Assembly (NCBI GenBank): GCA_937892105.1
Contig: CALAUZ010000414.1
Location: 1-30,483, forward strand
Length of the DNA: 30,483 nt
Direction of reading: 5' to 3'
Source: an uncultured Fretibacterium sp.
GTDB taxonomy: Bacteria > Synergistota > Synergistia > Synergistales > Aminobacteriaceae
This document shows, one piece after another, positions 25,072 through 30,483 of this stretch. The notes beneath the pieces were generated by a model. It did no database searches. It was not told the origin of the DNA and worked only from the letters and a program-made list of their open reading frames with translations. A program made the translations under genes and the position numbers. The stretch's first letter is position 1, and every line of letters starts with the position of its first letter.

Positions 25072-25089
25072 TATCATTACAGAATGATA
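25072..25089. promoter_or_regulatory. Dyad TATCATT-N4-AATGATA in the divergent spacer
   Basis: A 7-bp perfect inverted repeat with loop ACAG sits in the 43-bp spacer between the protease and the YunG-like operon. A -10-like GATAAT (25086-25091) overlaps its right arm. It could be an operator shared by both. The arms diverge, unlike the Fur box in which they converge, so Fur is not implied. Confidence 0.3.
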
Positions 25090-25099
25090 ATATTTTACC

Positions 25100-25564
25100 G
25101 TGAAAGAAGGTTTATCTACTTTGGCATATAACTTCTATGGCTGGCACAACTCTAATAACATTCACGCCGTCAATGACGAATACAAGGGCATAATTACCCC
25201 GTGCAGCCTCTATGATGCCCTGCTTCACGTATGGTGTGAATACTCCTGCACTCCAAGATTGCGGCACGAATGGACATTCGACAATCCAACATTAGGACAG
25301 TGCGCTGTAACATCATTCCTTGCACAGGACATTTTCGGCGGCAAAGTTTACGGCATACTGATAGAAGGCGGAAATTATCACTGCTATAACGTTGTGGACG
25401 GTTACGCTTTTGACCTTACGAGCGAGCAGTTCGGCAATGAAGAACTTGATTACTCCGGCAACCCTGAGCAGTCAAGAGAAATACACTTCATGCGTACAGA
25501 GAAAAAGGAACGTTACGATTACCTGAAAGCTGAATTGAAGCGATACTGTGTACAACGTCAGTAA
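25100..25564 (+). CDS. YunG-like family protein
   Basis: This protein of about 154 residues resembles YunG-like small proteins with a cysteine-peptidase-like layout. It has PTLGQCAVTSFLAQDIFGG (C68), NYHCYNVVDG (H94) and FDLTSEQF (D105), a potential C-H-D triad (inference). The start is ambiguous: GTG 25100 is the longest, but TTG 25121 has AAGAAGG about 9 bases upstream and better spacing from the -10-like GATAAT at 25086. It overlaps the ABC ATPase start by 17 bases, so it heads a co-transcribed unit. Enzymatic function is not known. Confidence 0.75.
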   Translation: MKEGLSTLAYNFYGWHNSNNIHAVNDEYKGIITPCSLYDALLHVWCEYSCTPRLRHEWTFDNPTLGQCAVTSFLAQDIFGGKVYGILIEGGNYHCYNVVDGYAFDLTSEQFGNEELDYSGNPEQSREIHFMRTEKKERYDYLKAELKRYCVQRQ

Positions 25565-26309
25565 TCTTTCGGCAGGCTACGGGAAAAATATTGTCCTGAA
25601 AGATATATCACTCGAAATACAGAGAGGCTTCACGTCATTAATCGGCCCAAATGGTTCGGGGAAATCTACGTTGTTGCGTGTTCTTGCGGGTCTGAAAGGT
25701 TATTCGGGAAGCGTAAGGCTTTTCGGCCATGAGGTCAGGGACATTCCGCGCAGAAAATTCGCACGAATGGTCAGCACTGTGATGAGCGATAAGGGTTTCA
25801 GTCCGTCTTACCCCTTCACCGTAAAGGAGATTATAGCAATGGGAAGGCTGCCTTACAGGGGAGTGTTCAGCGGTCTCACACGTAATGACGAGAACATCAT
25901 CGAACATTCAGCGGAAATTCTTGGAATATCGCATTTGATGGGACGGGATATCATAACGTTGTCGGACGGTGAGAGGCAGATAGTGTTTATTGCATGTGCG
26001 ATGGCTCAGGATACGGGGATAATTCTTCTTGACGAGCCGACAAGTTCTCTTGATCCAGACAGAGCCGCAAGAGTATTCTCCCTGCTAAGGTCTCTTGCTG
26101 ACGGTGGGAAAACTGTAATTGCCGCAGTACATGACATTAACGCCTCACTGCCATATTCGGACTGCTATATTGCGTTGCATAAAGGAATGTTAATATCTCA
26201 TGGCCTGAAAGTTAATGCTGATGTTCTCATGGAATTATACGGAACAAAATTTGCTTCATACCATAATGATGAAAGGAATGATGAAATGTGGCGCGCACTG
26301 CCAGAATAA
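25548..26309 (+). CDS. ABC transporter ATPase, iron-siderophore/cobalamin type
   Basis: This 253-residue FecE/BtuD-type ATPase has Walker A GPNGSGKST (33-41), signature LSDGERQ (138-144), Walker B IILLDE (158-163) and the switch histidine H195. The Q-loop glutamine is replaced: the position aligned to the Q of LPQ in FhuC is S80 (VMSD). A subgroup with VLTD-like Q-loops and LSDGERQ exists in other bacteria as I recall, so it may be a family feature. GTG 25548 overlaps the YunG-like gene; its 3' end overlaps the binding protein by 22 bases. No permease is adjacent. Confidence 0.88.
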   Translation: MYNVSNLSAGYGKNIVLKDISLEIQRGFTSLIGPNGSGKSTLLRVLAGLKGYSGSVRLFGHEVRDIPRRKFARMVSTVMSDKGFSPSYPFTVKEIIAMGRLPYRGVFSGLTRNDENIIEHSAEILGISHLMGRDIITLSDGERQIVFIACAMAQDTGIILLDEPTSSLDPDRAARVFSLLRSLADGGKTVIAAVHDINASLPYSDCYIALHKGMLISHGLKVNADVLMELYGTKFASYHNDERNDEMWRALPE

Positions 26310-27127
26310 TATTGCTTGTTGTTATGATGATTAGCCCTGCATGGGGTGATGATGTACTTAGAGTGATTTCGCTTTATCCCGGACATTCGGACAACATATA
26401 CGCTATGGGCGGCGGGAATATGCTTGTTGCTCTGTCGGATAATGATGATGCTGACTTAATGCCTGAACTTCCGCGAATATCCCTGCGTTCCGGAGCTGAG
26501 AAGGTGCTTTCGTTGCGTCCTGATGTTGTGATTACCAGAAGTTTTGCAGAACGTATCAATCCTGGAATGTATGACGTTCTGAGACGTGCAGGAGTAAGAG
26601 TGTTGAGCATAGATCCTCCTTCATGGGACGATTTCCCAGATTACCTGAGAGCATTAGCCTTAGAGTTAGGTCTTGACCCTGAAGCGGCGATATCCCGTCT
26701 TAACGCGATACATGAGGACATATCCCGCCGTGCAAAAAACTCACATCACCCGCGTGTTTTCCTAGAGGCAACATTCCGCGAAATTCACACATGTTCTCCA
26801 GGTTCATGGGCTGCAAGGTTAATAGCTCTTGCCGGCGGAGTGAACATTGCAAGCGAGGCCGTACCCATTCGTACCGGAAGCGCAATAGCCTCATGGGGTG
26901 TTGAACGCGTCTTGAAGAATGCGGAGAGTATTGACGTTTACATTATCCAGAGCGGTGCGATGAACAGTGCTGGAGTTAGAGGTTTCAATACACGTGAATG
27001 GGCAGGTGCGCTTGATAACGCAAGAGTGTACGAGATACCTGAAAGAGACATAAGCCGTCCATCACTTCTCGGGCTTGAACGCGGGGGTAATATATTGCTC
27101 CGTATATTTCAGGGGGAGGAACGATAG
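26288..27127 (+). CDS. Periplasmic substrate-binding protein (BtuF/FecB-like)
   Basis: This 279-residue type III (cluster A-II) binding protein starts at GTG 26288 with a signal peptide (MARTARIILLVVMMI... PAWG, cleavage near residue 20) and no lipobox cysteine, which fits a soluble periplasmic protein. RVISLYPGHSDNIYAMGGGNMLVALSDNDD, split into RVISLYPGHSDNIYAM and GGGNMLVALSD, then ALSLRPD-type VLSLRPDVVITR, and SWAARLIALAGGVN, resemble BtuF. Ligand could be cobalamin, haem or a ferric siderophore. It overlaps the ATPase gene and abuts the AIR-synthase-like gene by one base of spacer, so they are co-expressed. No BtuC-like permease is present. Confidence 0.85.
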   Translation: MARTARIILLVVMMISPAWGDDVLRVISLYPGHSDNIYAMGGGNMLVALSDNDDADLMPELPRISLRSGAEKVLSLRPDVVITRSFAERINPGMYDVLRRAGVRVLSIDPPSWDDFPDYLRALALELGLDPEAAISRLNAIHEDISRRAKNSHHPRVFLEATFREIHTCSPGSWAARLIALAGGVNIASEAVPIRTGSAIASWGVERVLKNAESIDVYIIQSGAMNSAGVRGFNTREWAGALDNARVYEIPERDISRPSLLGLERGGNILLRIFQGEER

Positions 27128-27128
27128 T

Positions 27129-28079
27129 ATGCCTGGAAAATTACAGCCTGACATATTGCGCTGTACAGTGCTGGGTTTCACTGGGAAGTTGCGTGAAGAT
27201 TTGCTTGTTGGCGGTGGAATAGGTGAAGATGCCGCAGTAATACGCGTACCTAATGGAGGATTTCTTGTTGCTGCGTCAGATCCTGTAACAGGTGCTGGGA
27301 AAAATGCAGGAAGCCTTCTCGTTCACATAAACGCGAATGATATTGCCTGCAAGGGCGGTGATCCTTCATGGCTCATAGTAACGCTGATAGTTCCTGACAG
27401 AATGGGAGCAGAGTACATACATGACATAATGCAGGAAATTCACGAGACATGCTGCGAGATGGGGATAGCGATAGCCGGAGGACATACGGAGCTTACTGAC
27501 CGTTACGAACAGCCTGTGATTTCCGGGACAATGCTGGGGATTACGAGGCATGAACTCAGTGCGGGGAAGATTAAGGAGGGTGATGTTATCCTTGTTACGG
27601 GACATGCGGGGCTTGAAGGTATGAGCATAATAGCGAACGACAGGCCGGACATTTTCGCCGGAATATTCACGAATGAGGAGCTGGAGATTATACGTTCATG
27701 GGGCAGGGATTTGTCTGTAGTGAAACCTGCGAGGATACTCCGTGATTTTGCGCGGTACATGCATGATCCTACGGAGGGGGGAATTAACGGTGCGTTGTAC
27801 GAAATGCAGGAAGGAAGCAACTTATCCCTTGAGCTGATGCGTGAGAATATACCCATATCACCCTTAACGTTGAGGGCTGCGGAGAAATTATGCTTTGACC
27901 CTTACAGCCTCATATCTTCAGGAATGCTTATAGCCGTAATTCCTGCTGATGAAGTATCACATGTCCAGTCCATTCTGAAGGAAGAAGGTATTGTGTCTGG
28001 TATTGCGGGGAAATTCGTGAAGGGTGAGAGATTGATACTAGATACACACGAGGAGCTATGGGATATATTAGGACGTTGA
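27129..28079 (+). CDS. AIR synthase-related protein (HypE/ThiL/PurM superfamily)
   Basis: This 316-residue protein has the PurM/HypE fold: an N-terminal ATP-binding part (GGGIGEDAAVIRV, ASDPVTGAGKNAGSLLVHIN, CKGGDPSW, GIAIAGGHTELTDR) and a C-terminal part (HDPTEGGINGALYEM, SSGMLIAVIP). The PRxC C-terminus of HypE, which carries the thiocarbamate, is missing, so it is not HypE. Its reaction is unknown. ATG 27129 has AGGGGGAGGAACG just upstream, while an in-frame start at 27075 lies inside the binding-protein gene. It closes the YunG-like/ABC operon. Confidence 0.88.
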   Translation: MPGKLQPDILRCTVLGFTGKLREDLLVGGGIGEDAAVIRVPNGGFLVAASDPVTGAGKNAGSLLVHINANDIACKGGDPSWLIVTLIVPDRMGAEYIHDIMQEIHETCCEMGIAIAGGHTELTDRYEQPVISGTMLGITRHELSAGKIKEGDVILVTGHAGLEGMSIIANDRPDIFAGIFTNEELEIIRSWGRDLSVVKPARILRDFARYMHDPTEGGINGALYEMQEGSNLSLELMRENIPISPLTLRAAEKLCFDPYSLISSGMLIAVIPADEVSHVQSILKEEGIVSGIAGKFVKGERLILDTHEELWDILGR

Positions 28080-28226
28080 TATCTAAAGGGTTTTTGGGAC
28101 ATTTTTGTAGTTGAAAAATTACCCTTGCATTGTTCAGATAAAATTCAAGATAATTGAAGTGTACCATAACGCTATAAGATTATGAGCAACCAGCTATAAT
28201 ATATAAAATTGACACAGCAATAAATC
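28080..28226 (+). promoter_or_regulatory. Spacer with candidate aspS promoter
   Basis: The 147-bp AT-rich gap holds a TATAAT at 28195-28200 with a poor -35 (CTATAA at 28172-28177, spacing 17). A weak dyad TTCAA/TTGAA (28144-28158) is too short to be a terminator, so read-through into aspS is possible. No structured leader or T-box core was seen. Confidence 0.35.
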
Positions 28227-28250
28227 ATGAAGGGAACGTGCAAAAGTTTT

Positions 28251-30050
28251 ATGGCAAGAATATTCGACAAGACATGGCAGAGGACTAAACTCTGCGGAAC
28301 ATTCACAGAGGAAGACGCAGGGCATGAAGTCCGTGCGAACGGCTGGGTTCGAGCCAGAAGGGATTTGGGCGGAATAATCTTCATCGAGGTATGGGACTGG
28401 ACAGGGCCTATTCAGGTTGTCTTCAACCCCGAAGCAGGAGAAATACACAACCTTGCGGGCAGTCTCAGGAATGAATACTGCATAGCCGTGAAAGGCAGAA
28501 TGCGCATTCGTCCAGAAGGTACAGAGAACCCTGAACTCAAAACGGGGAATATTGAGATAGTGGCGAGTGATTTCCTCATTATGAGCCGTGCAAAACCCCT
28601 TCCTTTCGAGATTGGAGACGCAACAGAGAATGTTGACGAGAATATACGCCTGAAGTACAGATACCTTGACATGCGCCGCGAGAAAATGCAATACAACATG
28701 AGAACACGCGCGAAAATTAACGCCTATACCCGCAGCTATCTTGGGGAACGTGATTTTGTAGAGCTTGAAACACCCATGCTTACAAAGGCAACTCCTGAAG
28801 GTGCGCGCGATTATCTTGTGCCTTCACGTGTAAATCAGGGCTGCTTCTATGCATTGCCGCAGTCTCCTCAGCTGTTCAAGCAGATACTGATGATTTCCGG
28901 GTTCGACAAGTATTACCAGATTGCGAGATGTTTCAGGGACGAGGATTTACGGGCGGACAGACAGCCTGAGTTCACACAGGTGGATATAGAGATGAGTTAC
29001 ATTGTGGAAGATGACATCATGGAACTCATCGAGGGCTACATGAAGGGATTATTCAAGCTTATACGCGGAGTAGACATACCAACGCCGTTTATGAGAATGC
29101 CATACTGGGAAGCAATGGACAAATACGGCAGCGACAAGCCGGATTTGCGTGTGAAACTTGAACTTTGCGACCTTGCCGACGCTTTCAGGGATTCAGGTTT
29201 CGAGCCTTTCAGGAAGATACTTGAGAACGGAGGAGTAGTTCGCGGTTTAAGGCTTCCCGGAGGAGCGTCAATGTCCCGTAAAGAAATAATGGATATCGAA
29301 GCACGCGCCATAAAGCTGGGAACGTCAGGGCTTGCCAACTTCCTGTATAAAGACGGAGGATTGAAAGGGCCGCTTTTGAAGTTCCTGAAGCCTGAAGAAG
29401 TCGATAAAGTCAGGGAACTTGGAGCAATGCAGCCTGATGACGCATTGTTCATTGTTGCACATAATTCACGTGCAAAAGCCTGCGAAATTTTGGGGACGTT
29501 ACGTCTTGAACTGGGCAAGAAACGTGCTGACATTTTCGATGATGAGCCAGATAACTGGAAGTTCCTGTGGGTAACGAAATTCCCGCTGTTCGAGTGGAGT
29601 ACTGAAGAGAAACGCTGGGTTGCAATGCACCACCCATTTACATCTCCTGCGCTGGACAATGATACTCCGTTCGATGAAGACCCTGAACACGCATTAGCAC
29701 GTGCGTATGACTGCGTGCTGAACGGAAACGAGGTTGGCGGCGGCTCAATCAGGATACATGATCCTGAAGTACAAGCGAGACTGTTCAAGAGTTTGGGGAT
29801 TACGCCGGAAGACGCTAAGAGGCGTTTTGGGTTCTTCCTTGACGCGCTGTCGTATGGTACGCCTCCTCATGGCGGACTTGCGCTGGGAGTTGACAGGCTG
29901 GTGATGCTTCTTTGCGGCGGCAACTCGATACGCGATGTTATGGCGTTCCCGAAGACGCAGAAAGCACAATGCTTAATGTCTGGTGCTCCTGATGTTGTGG
30001 AACAGGAAAGGCTTGATGAACTGGCTATACAGGTAGTGAAGGACGAGTAA
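28251..30050 (+). CDS. aspS: Aspartyl-tRNA synthetase
   Basis: This class IIb synthetase of 599 residues (607 from an in-frame ATG at 28227) charges tRNA(Asp), possibly also tRNA(Asn). It starts with an OB-fold anticodon domain ([15 protein letters not shown]). Class II motif 2 is [21 protein letters not shown], cut here as [21 protein letters not shown] insertion follows (about 285-420), then motif 3 [16 protein letters not shown] favour ATG 28251 because [12 protein letters not shown] matches the usual length; GAAGGGA lies 15 bases upstream, while 28227 has no site. The gene is monocistronic with its own terminator. Confidence 0.95.
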   Translation: MARIFDKTWQRTKLCGTFTEEDAGHEVRANGWVRARRDLGGIIFIEVWDWTGPIQVVFNPEAGEIHNLAGSLRNEYCIAVKGRMRIRPEGTENPELKTGNIEIVASDFLIMSRAKPLPFEIGDATENVDENIRLKYRYLDMRREKMQYNMRTRAKINAYTRSYLGERDFVELETPMLTKATPEGARDYLVPSRVNQGCFYALPQSPQLFKQILMISGFDKYYQIARCFRDEDLRADRQPEFTQVDIEMSYIVEDDIMELIEGYMKGLFKLIRGVDIPTPFMRMPYWEAMDKYGSDKPDLRVKLELCDLADAFRDSGFEPFRKILENGGVVRGLRLPGGASMSRKEIMDIEARAIKLGTSGLANFLYKDGGLKGPLLKFLKPEEVDKVRELGAMQPDDALFIVAHNSRAKACEILGTLRLELGKKRADIFDDEPDNWKFLWVTKFPLFEWSTEEKRWVAMHHPFTSPALDNDTPFDEDPEHALARAYDCVLNGNEVGGGSIRIHDPEVQARLFKSLGITPEDAKRRFGFFLDALSYGTPPHGGLALGVDRLVMLLCGGNSIRDVMAFPKTQKAQCLMSGAPDVVEQERLDELAIQVVKDE

Positions 30051-30060
30051 TATGTTTTTC

Positions 30061-30093
30061 CCCTCTGTCGAAGTGAGGCAGAGGGATTTTCTT
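30061..30093 (+). terminator. Rho-independent terminator of aspS
   Basis: Stem CCCTCTG/CAGAGGG (30061-30067 and 30079-30085), 11-base loop, followed by ATTTTCTTT. It lies 11 bases after the aspS stop. Confidence 0.78.
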
Positions 30094-30137
30094 TATGTCT
30101 TTATGTTATAATAATTAAAAATTACGCAATAAGGAGG

Positions 30138-30169
30138 TTGACAAAGCGAAAATGTGTGCGTAGTATAAT
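30138..30169 (+). promoter_or_regulatory. Promoter upstream of the cytidylyltransferase gene
   Basis: A consensus TTGACA (30138-30143) is followed at 17 bases by TAGTAT (30161-30166), or at 20 bases by TATAAT (30164-30169). It sits after the aspS terminator and about 50 bases before ATG 30221, whose site GGAGGA is at 30208-30213. The 5' leader has an imperfect repeat (TTTAGTTTGTC and TTTAGTCTTGTC). Confidence 0.55.
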
Positions 30170-30220
30170 TCATAGTAGTTTAGTTTGTCTTGTTTAGTCT
30201 TGTCCTGGAGGAAGAACGAG

Positions 30221-30355
30221 ATGAAGATAGTTTCGTTTATCCCTATAAAACTCAATAACCAAAGATTACCCGGCAAGAATTTACTCCAGTTGAATGGCAT
30301 ACCTCTTTGCGGTTATATTTTTGATACGGTCTGCAATGTCCCTGAAATGAGACTG
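30221..30355 (+). pseudogene. Sugar cytidylyltransferase 5' end, cut by an IS630 element
   Basis: About 45 codons match the N-terminus of cytidylyltransferases such as CMP-N-acylneuraminate synthetase (NeuA) or SpsF-like enzymes: IVSFIPIKLNNQRLPGKNLL carries the CTP-binding R-x-x-x-x-LPGKN loop, followed by LNGIPLCGYIFDTV. These activate an acidic sugar for surface polysaccharides. After CNVPEM the similarity stops, at the point where the IS630 sequence begins. Promoter and ribosome binding site are intact, so the gene was functional before insertion. The 3' part must lie beyond the window. Confidence 0.7.
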
Positions 30356-30483
30356 TACAATGAACTGTGTAAGATATACTCACCACAGTTGAAAAGCTGT
30401 AAAAATGGCACTGTCAAGATCTGTGGATTTTTTAAGTGTATCTGCTGTAGTTTTTGCCAAAAATGTTCAATAGGATTAAGTTC
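30356..30483 (-). mobile_element. IS630-family insertion sequence, right part only
   Basis: From about the TA at 30356-30357 the DNA belongs to an element of the IS630/Tc1-mariner superfamily, which targets TA dinucleotides. It carries the 3' end of a transposase on the - strand and runs off the window edge. The terminal repeat is probably within 30354-30376 (TGTACAATGAACTGTG), but its partner is outside, so the boundary is approximate. Confidence 0.65.
30380..30483 (-). CDS. IS630-family transposase C-terminus (partial, frameshifted)
   Basis: Reading leftward from the edge, the first frame gives ELNPIEHFW, the hallmark of IS630 transposases, with the E of NPIE as third catalytic acid. A different frame gives the expected C-terminus (LKKSTDLDSAIFTAFQLW, stop TGA at 30382-30380). 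The two frames meet at an A6 run (30428-30433 as T on the + strand; TTA AAA AAT in the transposase strand), so a -1 shift there restores one protein. This is either programmed frameshifting or a homopolymer indel in a decayed copy. Confidence 0.7.

Noticed and set aside
25072..25089. Fur box
   Set aside because: The arms are AATGAT/ATCATT but diverge, whereas Fur boxes converge; reported only as an unnamed dyad.
27129..28079. HypE hydrogenase maturation protein
   Set aside because: The C-terminal PRxC motif needed by HypE is absent and no other hyp gene is near.
29036..29788. 250-codon - strand frame inside aspS
   Set aside because: Low-complexity Ser-rich antisense shadow of a highly conserved synthetase gene.
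1..30483. CRISPR array, tRNA or rRNA genes
   Set aside because: No regularly spaced repeats, cloverleaf or conserved rRNA stretch was seen by eye in either strand.

Overview
The window looks like a chromosomal segment of an anaerobic, diderm bacterium, most plausibly a gut or rumen member of the Synergistota. That placement is inferred from gene content. An outer-membrane-type acyltransferase (LpxL/HtrB family), a Slt-like periplasmic transglycosylase and a soluble, non-lipoprotein binding protein indicate two membranes. The cell-division pair SepF and DivIVA is the set normally seen in Gram-positives. No 16S rRNA or tRNA was found to settle it.

Layout. (1) 1-184: right end of an IS200/IS605-type element with a TnpB-associated omegaRNA-like sequence. 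It abuts a LysR-family regulator gene broken by at least two frameshifts (181-1211, -). (2) 1233-2819 (+): an NhaC-family Na+/H+ antiporter with its own terminator. (3) 2908-9082 (-): an operon read as lytic transglycosylase, tilS, a 'headless' SbcC-like zinc-hook coiled-coil protein, then a GNAT acetyltransferase. (4) 9182-19144 (+): a tightly packed run of thirteen genes: tyrS, a glycosyltransferase-like gene, lpxL-like, queD, DUF4160, DUF2442, folE2, an HlyD-like membrane protein, yggS, sepF, divIVA, recG and recX. (5) 19133-20212 (-): a nitronate-monooxygenase-like flavoprotein, convergent with and overlapping recX. (6) 20300-22349 (-): a sensor kinase and OmpR-type regulator, divergent from three consecutive small exported proteins (22453-23697, +). 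The third resembles the Spy/CpxP/ZraP periplasmic family. (7) 23758-25056 (-): an exported papain-like protease without a propeptide, divergent from (8) 25100-28079 (+): YunG-like protein, iron/cobalamin-type ABC ATPase, BtuF-like binding protein and an AIR-synthase-related protein, with no permease. (9) 28251-30050 (+): aspS with a terminator. (10) 30221-30483: the first ~45 codons of a sugar cytidylyltransferase gene, cut off by an IS630-family element that runs off the right edge.

How the genes fit together. QueD and FolE2 start the queuosine/pterin branch and sit in one operon with a DUF4160-DUF2442 pair lodged between them. YggS, SepF and DivIVA form the conserved division/septation block. 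RecG and RecX serve recombination. The two-component system with divergent small exported proteins has the architecture of an envelope-stress or metal-stress circuit (compare CpxRA-CpxP and ZraSR-ZraP), but the exported proteins are distinctive.

The best candidates for something undescribed are the headless SbcC-like protein, the kinase/regulator/three-exported-protein locus, and the permease-less ABC operon with YunG-like and AIR-synthase-like partners. Both window edges lie in mobile elements.
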